11,541 bases of DNA from Candidatus Heimdallarchaeota archaeon (lineage in GTDB: Archaea > Asgardarchaeota > Heimdallarchaeia > Heimdallarchaeales > Heimdallarchaeaceae), in NCBI GenBank assembly GCA_030628305.1, contig DAOVRE010000022.1:1-11541 (forward strand). Direction: 5' to 3'. Below, piece by piece: positions 1 through 6,073 of this stretch. The notes beneath the pieces are model-generated. The model had not been told where the DNA came from. It saw nothing but the letters and a program-made list of their open reading frames with translations, and ran no database searches. The position numbers and the translations under genes are program-made. Within the stretch, counting starts at the first letter, position 1, and each line of letters opens with the position of its first letter.

Positions 1-629
1 ATCCTGTTGTGCTTTATGTATCTGGAGGAAACACTCAAGTTATTGCATACTCTCATGGAAGATATCGCGTTTTTGGAGAAACACTAGATATTCCAGTAGG
101 TAATTGTTTGGACGTCTTCGGGAGAAATGCAGGTTTAAGTGATAAAGAGATGCCAATGGGCAGAGTGATAGAATTAGAGGCAGAAAAAGGAACAGAATAT
201 ATCCCTATTCCTTATGTGATCAAAGGTATGGATGTTTCATTCTCAGGGATTTTAACTCATGTTACAAAGCTTTTACAGGGTAATGAGTATAAACTTACAG
301 ATTTAGCTTATAGTCTGCAAGAGACAGTATTTGCCATGTTAGTTGAAGTAACAGAGAGAGCCCTAGCTCACACTAAGAAATCTGAAGTTCTTGCTTGTGG
401 TGGAGTAGCTTCTAACAAAAGATTAACGGAAATGCTTGCAGATATGTCATCTTCCCATGGGAGCGGTGTCAAGTTTACAGGTTTAAATGCAAATCTAGCA
501 ATAGATAATGGTGTTATGATAGCTTGGTTAGGTCTTATTATGTATAATTCTGGTAACAGAACGAAATTAAGTGATACTCTTGTAGATCAACATTTTAGAC
601 CAGATGATGTAACAGTTAATTGGAGATAG
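1..629 (+). CDS. kae1: Kae1, KEOPS tRNA t6A synthase catalytic subunit (5' end outside window)
   Basis: The C-terminal roughly 208 residues of Kae1 (OSGEP/TsaD family), the subunit that transfers the threonylcarbamoyl group to A37 of ANN-decoding tRNAs. The frame is open from the left edge, so the gene starts upstream; the family is usually about 330 residues. Visible motifs are the VSGGNT nucleotide loop, GNCLD, KGMDVSFSGIL, SLQETVFAMLVE, CGGVASNKRL and the metal-ligand segment IDNGVMIA. The HxxxH metal motif of the N-terminal half lies outside the window. From memory, the wording (GNCLD, KGMDVSFSGIL, SLQETVFAMLVE, LSD...VNWR end) is strikingly like human OSGEP. The usual glycine-rich PGGPxIE stretch reads PMGRVIE, which is odd. 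The protein ends at the normal family C-terminus, so it is not fused to Bud32, whose separate gene lies at 1929-2618. The radical SAM gene follows after two bases. Confidence 0.95.
   Translation, partial: PVVLYVSGGNTQVIAYSHGRYRVFGETLDIPVGNCLDVFGRNAGLSDKEMPMGRVIELEAEKGTEYIPIPYVIKGMDVSFSGILTHVTKLLQGNEYKLTDLAYSLQETVFAMLVEVTERALAHTKKSEVLACGGVASNKRLTEMLADMSSSHGSGVKFTGLNANLAIDNGVMIAWLGLIMYNSGNRTKLSDTLVDQHFRPDDVTVNWR
622..625 (+). promoter_or_regulatory. Shine-Dalgarno motif of the radical SAM gene
   Basis: GGAG lies six bases before the ATG at 632, inside the last codons of kae1. It decides the start: an in-frame TTG at 620 is also possible but would lie upstream of this motif and overlap kae1. 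Confidence 0.6.
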
Positions 630-631
630 TT

Positions 632-1948
632 ATGCCCACTAATTCAGTAGCAATTGTGTTTGATATTCGAAAAAAGAACTTTTACAGTTTAACTTCTCTT
701 ATAGCGACAATCGATGAAGATGCTAATTTAAAGAACCTTGACCAGATAATTACTGAAGATTTATCATGTAAAGATATTAAATCTCTCTTAAAGACATATA
801 CTAGATTAATAGTAGCTTACTCTTTTAGAACAAGTCAATTAGAAGAAATTTATACAAAAATGAAAATGTTCTATTCTTCTCTTTCAACTGATGAAATACA
901 TAAAGTGATTTTTATCGCTGGAGGAAGTCATCCCACAGGTGATCCACTTACAACATTGAAATTTGGTTTTGACTTTTCTTTTATAGGTGAAGCAGAGTAT
1001 TCCCTTCCATTCTTCCTGAGAAGTATTTTAGAGAAAGAAGACATTTACAAAACACCTGGAATCGCTTTCTTGGAAAATGATAATTCTTTATCTCTTACAT
1101 CTAGGCCTTTTCCTATAAATTTGGATGAATATCCCTTTCTATCAAAAAAACGAAAACTATATCCACCACTCGAAATCACAAGAGGTTGCGCATTTGGTTG
1201 CACTTTTTGTCAAGTTCCAATGTTGTTCAACCATAGAATCCGTCATAGATCCCCTGAAATAATTATTGACATGGTAAAATGGATGGTAACAGAACTATTG
1301 AATGATATTCGTTTTATCACACCTAATTCCTTTGGTTATATGGCAAAAAGCGCAAAGTCAGTAAACCAAGAAGAAATCCTGTATCTGCTTGAAAGCCTAC
1401 GGTCTATAAAGGGCGTAAGAAATATCTTCTATGGAACATTTCCTGGAGAAGTAAGACCTGAAACTGTTTCTGAAGAACTTATAAATAAGATTAAACCTCT
1501 TATCGCAAACAGACGAATTTCTATTGGTCTCCAATCAGGTAGTAACAAGGTATTAAGGGAAATTAGAAGAGGACATACAGTTGAAGAGGCTGTTTCTGCC
1601 ATAGATATTTTACTCGCATCAGGATATACTCCAATAGTAGATATAATAATTGGATTACCGGGTGCAACAGAAGATGACGAAGAACAAACAATTCATGTCA
1701 TCGAGGATTTACTTAAGAAACACGCAACAATTCGGGCTCATGTTTTTATGCCATTGCCTGGAACAGCATTAGAAGGTTCTATTTACAAACCAATTTTTCC
1801 AAAGATTAGGAAGAAACTGGGTCGTTTAAGTACAATCGGTAAAATTGAAGGGAATTGGAATCAACAAGAGTTATATGCTAAAAAGGCTTGGAAGATGATA
1901 CAAGATTTGCAATCTGTTTCTCCATTAACTAGAGAAGATAGTCACTGA
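632..1948 (+). CDS. B12-binding-type radical SAM protein, MJ_1487-like
   Basis: A 438-residue radical SAM enzyme. The N-terminal third (about 1-140) has the Rossmann-like layout of cobalamin-binding radical SAM proteins, with GGSHPTGDP (97-105) followed by FGFDFSFIGEAE. The SAM-binding cluster motif CX3CX2C is complete (Cys186, Cys190, Cys193 in ITRGCAFGCTFC), followed by GLQSGS (299-304) and DIIIGLPG (347-354), typical of Elp3/MiaB-like TIM barrels. This order matches the archaeal MJ_1487 family, whose substrate is not known to me. There is no C-terminal TRAM domain, so it is not an ordinary MiaB/MtaB-type tRNA methylthiotransferase, and no classic DxHxxG cobalamin motif is obvious. The ATG at 632 has a good GGAG and sits two bases after kae1, so the pair is probably co-transcribed. 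Its last 20 bases overlap the 3' end of bud32 on the other strand. Confidence 0.88.
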   Translation: MPTNSVAIVFDIRKKNFYSLTSLIATIDEDANLKNLDQIITEDLSCKDIKSLLKTYTRLIVAYSFRTSQLEEIYTKMKMFYSSLSTDEIHKVIFIAGGSHPTGDPLTTLKFGFDFSFIGEAEYSLPFFLRSILEKEDIYKTPGIAFLENDNSLSLTSRPFPINLDEYPFLSKKRKLYPPLEITRGCAFGCTFCQVPMLFNHRIRHRSPEIIIDMVKWMVTELLNDIRFITPNSFGYMAKSAKSVNQEEILYLLESLRSIKGVRNIFYGTFPGEVRPETVSEELINKIKPLIANRRISIGLQSGSNKVLREIRRGHTVEEAVSAIDILLASGYTPIVDIIIGLPGATEDDEEQTIHVIEDLLKKHATIRAHVFMPLPGTALEGSIYKPIFPKIRKKLGRLSTIGKIEGNWNQQELYAKKAWKMIQDLQSVSPLTREDSH

Positions 1949-2618
1949 AAAGCTGTTCTTCATTTAGATGCCTACCTCTTGCCTCAACTTTAACTGCTCT
2001 CCTAAAAATGGTTTTAAAATTGCTCACTGTCTCTTTATATCCTTCTTGAAAAGCTAAGAAAAATTCTCTGTTGTATTCAGTATGAGTACTTATGAAACAC
2101 TTCTTAATCAGCAAAATGTCCACTGCTTTATCTTCTATTGCAACTGAAAACTTGCCAAGCCCAAAATCGATGAAAACTAATTTACTATCATGTTCTAAAA
2201 TGTTACTAGTTGTTAAATCACCGTGAATAATGTCATTATTATGCAATTTCCCCACTTGTATGCCGATTTTTTTCACAATGTTGAGTTTTTTCTGTAATCT
2301 CACTTCACTATCTAGAATGCTTTTTACTAAGTTCCCTTCAATATTCTCCATAACAATAGTCGTATTTATTATATCAATCTCAAATATATAAGGTGTAAGT
2401 ACTCCACTTTTCTTTGCGGATACTAACAATTTTGATTCGGTAACGGTTCTGCTTCTTCGTAATTCTAAATCAAGAGGAGCTATCCGATATTTTTTTGGAA
2501 TCCTGATTTTTTTTATTGCTTTATAATCTAACCAATCACTTTTACTGAGAATTGCCTCTGCCCCCCATTTATCTGTGCTAAGGTTGCTATTAGATTTATT
2601 AGCTGTGTTTTCAACCAT
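1929..2618 (-). CDS. bud32: Bud32/PRPK, KEOPS atypical kinase-ATPase
   Basis: A 229-residue stand-alone Bud32, the small kinase/ATPase that supports Kae1 in KEOPS. The family-specific start WGAEAI is present, followed by the catalytic-lysine region KIRIPKKYR (Lys37), RRSRTVTESKLL, VMENIEG, the catalytic loop IHGDLTTSN (Asp124, Asn129), the metal-binding DFGLG (Asp141) and the Bud32 signature EDKAVD...STH (152-170). The family's arginine-rich end (ARGR) is followed by an extra tail of about 13 residues. The chosen ATG at 2618 overlaps the stop of the upstream AIR-synthase-like gene by eight bases (ATGGTTGA). A TTG two codons earlier (2624) sits closer to the GGAG motif, four instead of ten bases away, and could also be used. 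The gene is therefore translationally coupled to its upstream neighbour. Its 3' end overlaps the radical SAM gene tail-to-tail. Confidence 0.94.
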   Translation of the reverse strand: MVENTANKSNSNLSTDKWGAEAILSKSDWLDYKAIKKIRIPKKYRIAPLDLELRRSRTVTESKLLVSAKKSGVLTPYIFEIDIINTTIVMENIEGNLVKSILDSEVRLQKKLNIVKKIGIQVGKLHNNDIIHGDLTTSNILEHDSKLVFIDFGLGKFSVAIEDKAVDILLIKKCFISTHTEYNREFFLAFQEGYKETVSNFKTIFRRAVKVEARGRHLNEEQLFSDYLL

Positions 2619-3651
2619 CTTCAATTTTCTCCAATTCTTCTAAAGCTTTGATGATAGCGTCTCCATCTGGTTTTTCAATGGTTATATTATCAAGGATAAT
2701 TTCACCCTTGCTTTTAGTAACCGTTCCTATAATTTTACAGGGAATGTCATTCAATTTGCAATATTCAACTACATCTAGGGCTTTCTCTCTATTGGTGGAT
2801 AAGATTATCGCACCTGACGATATTAGACGGTATGGGTTAAAATTCAATCTCTCCGCTAGTTTTTTTGTTACACATGATATTGGTGCATCGTCTTCTAATA
2901 TAATTCCAACATCTGTATATGCTACAATTTCTGATAAAGCTCCATATACTCCACCTTCAGTTGCATCATGTATTAAGGAAGGTCTGAATCTCCTGTTTAG
3001 CTCTAGTGCTAATTCTGTAATGTTGATGTTGGAACCTATTCTCCTTCCCTCCTTGATTTCATCTTTATCCAGTATTCTGTTTATCCTTTTACCTCCCTCC
3101 TTAATTATGATTCCAGTTCCCTCTGCACCCGTATATCCTATTGCTATTATCTTCTCATCTAGTGATAATTTATTTTGGATGAGAAATGCTTTTGGTACAA
3201 ATCCAAACATATGACCAGATAATATGATAGAATTAACTGATGATGAAATCTCAGTGTGTCCCCCAAGAATTGCTATATTCTGTTTTTTACATTGTTCATG
3301 CATCTGTTCCTGGATTTCATGAATTTCTTCATAGTCCATTGATTTGGGAACAATTATTGTAGATAGAAAACCATAAGGCAATGCACCAGAACAAGCAATA
3401 TCGTTTGAATTAACAATTATAACATGTTTTCCTGGTTCTGAAGTAGGGAAAGTTATTGGATCAGACTTTTCTATAAGATATACGTCCGAGTTTTCATTAT
3501 AGAATTCATTTGCTTTATCTTTAGCTAATTCAATATCAATAATTGCTACATCAGATCCAATTTTTCCAGATAAAACTATACCTTTGTTTTTACTCCCACT
3601 TAGTTTAAGAAGTTCTTTTAAGAGTGGAAGTTTTAGCTTTCCTTCATCCAT
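2611..3651 (-). CDS. AIR-synthase-family (HypE-like) protein
   Basis: A 346-residue protein of the PurM/ThiL/HypE/SelD superfamily, which bind ATP and phosphorylate or activate a carbonyl, carboxamide or similar group. It has the archaeal HypE-like opening GKL...LLKLSG, a GSDVAII segment (32-38), DPIT (64-67), the NSNDIACSGALP loop (81-92), GGHTEIS (130-136) and, in the C-terminal AIRS_C half, HDATEGGVYGAL (228-239) and SSGAIILS. True HypE ends in a PRIC-like tail with the cysteine that is carbamoylated. This protein ends ...EELEKIEDG with no cysteine, so hydrogenase maturation is unlikely and the substrate is unknown. Promoter-like elements lie about 27 bases before the ATG and no Shine-Dalgarno is seen, suggesting a leaderless message. 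It is the first gene of a pair with bud32, with an eight-base overlap. Confidence 0.82.
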   Translation of the reverse strand: MDEGKLKLPLLKELLKLSGSKNKGIVLSGKIGSDVAIIDIELAKDKANEFYNENSDVYLIEKSDPITFPTSEPGKHVIIVNSNDIACSGALPYGFLSTIIVPKSMDYEEIHEIQEQMHEQCKKQNIAILGGHTEISSSVNSIILSGHMFGFVPKAFLIQNKLSLDEKIIAIGYTGAEGTGIIIKEGGKRINRILDKDEIKEGRRIGSNINITELALELNRRFRPSLIHDATEGGVYGALSEIVAYTDVGIILEDDAPISCVTKKLAERLNFNPYRLISSGAIILSTNREKALDVVEYCKLNDIPCKIIGTVTKSKGEIILDNITIEKPDGDAIIKALEELEKIEDG

Positions 3652-3673
3652 TATTTGATAATTCTTTCTGAAT

Positions 3674-3690
3674 CTCTAAAACTTTTCTGA
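3674..3690 (-). promoter_or_regulatory. Candidate BRE/TATA promoter of the AIR-synthase-like gene
   Basis: On the minus strand this reads as an A-rich BRE-like stretch (CAGAAAAG) followed by a TATA-like TTTTAGAG, centred about 27 bases upstream of the ATG at 3651. That spacing puts the transcription start at or next to the ATG, fitting a leaderless mRNA. It is a visual match only. Confidence 0.45.
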
Positions 3691-3726
3691 TTTGGTATGA
3701 ATTTGAAAGAGTGAAGTAGAAAATGG

Positions 3727-4683
3727 TTAGAAACCCATTGTATCGAGAATGTGTTTAATTATTTTGAATTTATATGCAACATTCATAACATCATTTACGT
3801 TTGTAGTCATTCCAACTAAGATTTTACCTTCTAAACAGCTTTCAACTATAATTTGCACAACTCCTGCATTGAGGAATTTAATCTCTTCTTCTGACTGTAT
3901 CATTTCAAATATTACTCTGGGATATTTAGTTAAAGTTTCTAGAACATAGATGATTTTCTTTTCCTCAAGATTTCCTGCATAAAGCTGTCCCATTGACCCT
4001 TGTTCTTTTGGAAAAATATATGCTGCAGCGGAAGGTGAATCGCAGCTTCTTATAGAGGAAAATAATAGCGATGTTGTTGCTCTTTTATTTGCTTCATCCA
4101 AAATTTCTTTTGTCATTTCAGATACTGGGATCATAGGTACAGTTTCAAATGGTTTTATTTTTTCAAATGTTTCAACTCTTGTTTCAACGCCATCCATAAC
4201 AGGATATCTTACTGCAGGAGTAATTACAAATTTCGGTTTTTCAATTCCAAATCTATCAAAAATGCTTTCAATTTTATTGCGTAAAGATGCAGTGCCTTCT
4301 GCCATTATGCTTTTACAAGTGAGTTCTATCAAATCTGTTGAATCGTTTGCATTAAGAGAGTTAAGAAGGGTATTCCCTAACACCTCAATATAATCTTTAA
4401 TTAGGGGACGAAGTTCTAAGGAAAAATTTTCTACGCGAGAAACAAATAGAATAGTTAAATCAATGAATGTAACATAGGTGGCCCTGAATTTTCCTCTGAA
4501 AATAGTAATTTCGCTATATCTTCTAACCCATTGATAAAACTCTATTGGATGAACAAAGTATCTATTGACCTCAATTCTCTCTATTTCACTCTTCATTTTA
4601 TCAATAGTAAAGATGTTAGCACCTTCAGTGTCATATATTATAATTGCTACTAAGGGGCTAATATCAATCTCTGGAAATAGCAT
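3727..4683 (-). CDS. Longin-like plus roadblock-like domain protein
   Basis: A 318-residue protein not recognised as a named family. The N-terminal part (about 1-125) alternates hydrophobic strands and helices (SPLVAIIIYDTEG, then ATYVTFIDLTILFVS and a long helix), as longin domains do. A linker with repeated Val/Thr/Glu and Pro residues follows (about 140-190). The C-terminal part (about 200-318) matches the C-termini of the products of 4826-5407 and 6074-7141: SSIRS..SAAAYIF, LTKYPRVI (KYP 253-255), S-EEEIKFLNAG, ILVGM, then a final helix. The strand-helix order suggests a roadblock/LC7-like fold; this is inference. No P-loop, signal peptide or membrane segment is seen, so it should be cytosolic. 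GAGG four bases before the ATG supports the start. It is divergent from the gene at 4826. Confidence 0.75.
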   Translation of the reverse strand: MLFPEIDISPLVAIIIYDTEGANIFTIDKMKSEIERIEVNRYFVHPIEFYQWVRRYSEITIFRGKFRATYVTFIDLTILFVSRVENFSLELRPLIKDYIEVLGNTLLNSLNANDSTDLIELTCKSIMAEGTASLRNKIESIFDRFGIEKPKFVITPAVRYPVMDGVETRVETFEKIKPFETVPMIPVSEMTKEILDEANKRATTSLLFSSIRSCDSPSAAAYIFPKEQGSMGQLYAGNLEEKKIIYVLETLTKYPRVIFEMIQSEEEIKFLNAGVVQIIVESCLEGKILVGMTTNVNDVMNVAYKFKIIKHILDTMGF

Positions 4684-4825
4684 AAGACCTCTGTCTTAAA
4701 TTATGCAATTCTTTGCTAATAAGCTTATTGGACAATTCTTGAATGTGATTAATTGCTTTAATTTGTCAACGTAACCAAAGAAATATTTTTAGATTTTATC
4801 GTTAAAAGGAATATGAGGCTATGTA
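4684..4825. promoter_or_regulatory. Divergent promoter region between two roadblock-like genes
   Basis: A 142-base AT-rich region separating two divergent paralogues. It holds a perfect 12-base palindrome AATAAGCTTATT (4718-4729) flanked by two direct copies of CAATTCTT (4706-4713 and 4733-4740). The palindrome overlaps the position where a TATA box for the leftward gene would lie. For the rightward gene, an AT-rich TATA-like element after an ACCAAAG stretch (about 4773-4791) lies about 40 bases before the ATG, leaving a leader of about 14 bases with the Shine-Dalgarno in it. Co-regulation of both genes is inferred. Confidence 0.45.
4815..4818 (+). promoter_or_regulatory. Shine-Dalgarno motif GAGG of the roadblock-like gene at 4826
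   Basis: GAGG is seven bases from the ATG at 4826. Two other ATG triplets in the leader (4813 and 4821) are out of frame or run straight into a stop, so 4826 is the supported start. Confidence 0.6.
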
Positions 4826-5407
4826 ATGAGCAAGAATTCTAGTAGTTCAGAATCACCATCAAAAAAAATATCCTCCAGAAAGAGAAAAACTACAAAGAAA
4901 GACATATTTGTAGAAATGGAAGATGTCGCTTACGAGGCTTTAAACATCTCAAAACGCAAACTAAAGAGTGGACAATATCTTAAAGCTTTTCTGGATCAAA
5001 CTTCGTCTAAAGAATCTGTTCTTGAAGCAATTAAAGTAACTATTGATGCTTTATTAGATAGTATTGCTTCTGATTTGGACTCACTTTCAGCAGCTGCTTT
5101 GGTTCCGCACCCTGAAAGTGAAGATCCAAAAGCAATTGTTAGAGGACCTTTAAATCGAGATGTTGTAAAACAAATATTATCAATATTTAGAAAATACCCT
5201 CCTGTTATTAATGACCTTCTTGGGTCTGATGACGAATTGAAGGTTCTTGATACTGGAATTGGTTATGTAGTATTAGAAAATTGTCAGAAGGATAATTACT
5301 TGGTTGGGATAGTTAAGAAGCAAAAAGATGTTGATGAATTATCTAGAAAGCTAAGACATGTACAAAATGTAGTAATAGACAATACTTTGCTTCTTGATGG
5401 ATTGTAG
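4826..5407 (+). CDS. Small roadblock-like domain protein with basic N-terminus
   Basis: A 193-residue protein, not a named family. Residues 1-25 are rich in Ser, Lys and Arg (SPSKKISSRKRKTTKK) and probably disordered. Residues 26-75 are helical. From about 78 onward it carries the domain shared with its two neighbours: SIASDLDSLSAAALV, a helix ending FRKYPPVI (KYP 123-125), SDDELKVLDTGIGYVVLENC, YLVGI and a closing helix. Over the conserved stretch it is clearly homologous to the C-termini of the 3727-4683 and 6074-7141 products, but it lacks a longin-like N-terminus. It lies on the plus strand between minus-strand relatives, so an inversion or insertion of this gene is likely. It converges on the zinc-ribbon gene with only five bases between stops. 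The role is probably as a small scaffold or GTPase-regulator subunit; this is inference. Confidence 0.75.
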   Translation: MSKNSSSSESPSKKISSRKRKTTKKDIFVEMEDVAYEALNISKRKLKSGQYLKAFLDQTSSKESVLEAIKVTIDALLDSIASDLDSLSAAALVPHPESEDPKAIVRGPLNRDVVKQILSIFRKYPPVINDLLGSDDELKVLDTGIGYVVLENCQKDNYLVGIVKKQKDVDELSRKLRHVQNVVIDNTLLLDGL

Positions 5408-5412
5408 AATAT

Positions 5413-6066
5413 TTAATGTCTATCAACCAAACTTTTTTTGCATTTTTCACATATATCTTGTTCTAAATGCACTTCCTTGAAGCAGTTCCAACATTTCTTT
5501 GAAACTGTTTCTTGATCTGAATAATCAAAAATTGTCTTATCTATTTTATCTGTGATTTCAAGTATTGCTTTGTTTCTTTTAGACTGTGCAAATGAGAATA
5601 TTTTAACTAATGGATTGTAAAATATCACAGCTAGAACAGCTAAAGTAATTGAAGAAATTCCAATAATCAGTAATGCCTGTGAATTTTGCCAAAATACTGT
5701 GATTAGCACACTTAATAAGCATAACAACACTGCTAAAATGATTGTCGAACTTACTTTAACTCCAAACAGTCGCTTGTTTGATAATGAGTTAAAAAATTGT
5801 TTAAATCTCGATCTCTTTGAAGTAAAATCAAGCTTAAGGAAATTGCCTTTATCAGAACCTTGAATCTCAACTAAAACTAAACGTAGTTGTATTTTTGTTG
5901 CGAACGATAATGTATTATTTTCTTGTAATCCAATGTTTGGATATTCATCTTTCAGTTGTTGAACAATATATTTGAAAAGATTTGATGTATTCTTAATGTC
6001 TGTATTGATGTCTTTGGAAAATATAATGCATTTATTTTTGTTTGTAAAATTGATTATACTCACCAT
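5413..6066 (-). CDS. Two-helix membrane protein with C-terminal zinc ribbon
   Basis: A 217-residue protein of unknown family. Residues 1-80 form a soluble N-terminal part with strand-like segments (KIQLRLVLVEIQ) and a Lys-rich stretch before the membrane. Two hydrophobic helices follow at about 105-127 and 130-151, separated by a very short polar turn (WQNSQ), so this is a hairpin with both ends on the same side. The C-terminus holds a zinc-ribbon-like CX2C-X10-CX2C (Cys182, Cys185, Cys196, Cys199). Because the ends are Lys-rich, they are probably cytosolic. The gene starts seven bases after the stop of the longin/roadblock-like gene at 6074-7141. With no Shine-Dalgarno visible, its translation is probably coupled to that gene. 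Context suggests it anchors or recruits the roadblock-like proteins at a membrane; this is inference. Confidence 0.75.
   Translation of the reverse strand: MVSIINFTNKNKCIIFSKDINTDIKNTSNLFKYIVQQLKDEYPNIGLQENNTLSFATKIQLRLVLVEIQGSDKGNFLKLDFTSKRSRFKQFFNSLSNKRLFGVKVSSTIILAVLLCLLSVLITVFWQNSQALLIIGISSITLAVLAVIFYNPLVKIFSFAQSKRNKAILEITDKIDKTIFDYSDQETVSKKCWNCFKEVHLEQDICEKCKKSLVDRH
5433..5447 (+). terminator. Oligo-T candidate terminator
   Basis: Runs of seven T (5433-5439) and five T (5443-5447) lie 25-40 bases after the stop of the plus-strand gene. Archaeal polymerase stops at such T tracts without a hairpin. They lie inside the convergent gene's last codons, where they also encode lysines, so the match could be coincidental. 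Confidence 0.35.
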
Positions 6067-6073
6067 CAGTTTT

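Noticed and set aside
620..631. TTG start at 620 for the radical SAM gene
   Set aside because: The ATG at 632 has a well spaced GGAG, while the TTG would sit upstream of that motif.
2648..3214. 188-codon open frame on the plus strand
   Set aside because: It lies entirely antisense to the well supported AIR-synthase-like gene, and its translation is compositionally odd with no recognisable motif.
2611..3651. Naming this gene hypE
   Set aside because: The terminal cysteine tail needed for HypE chemistry is missing and no hydrogenase genes are nearby.
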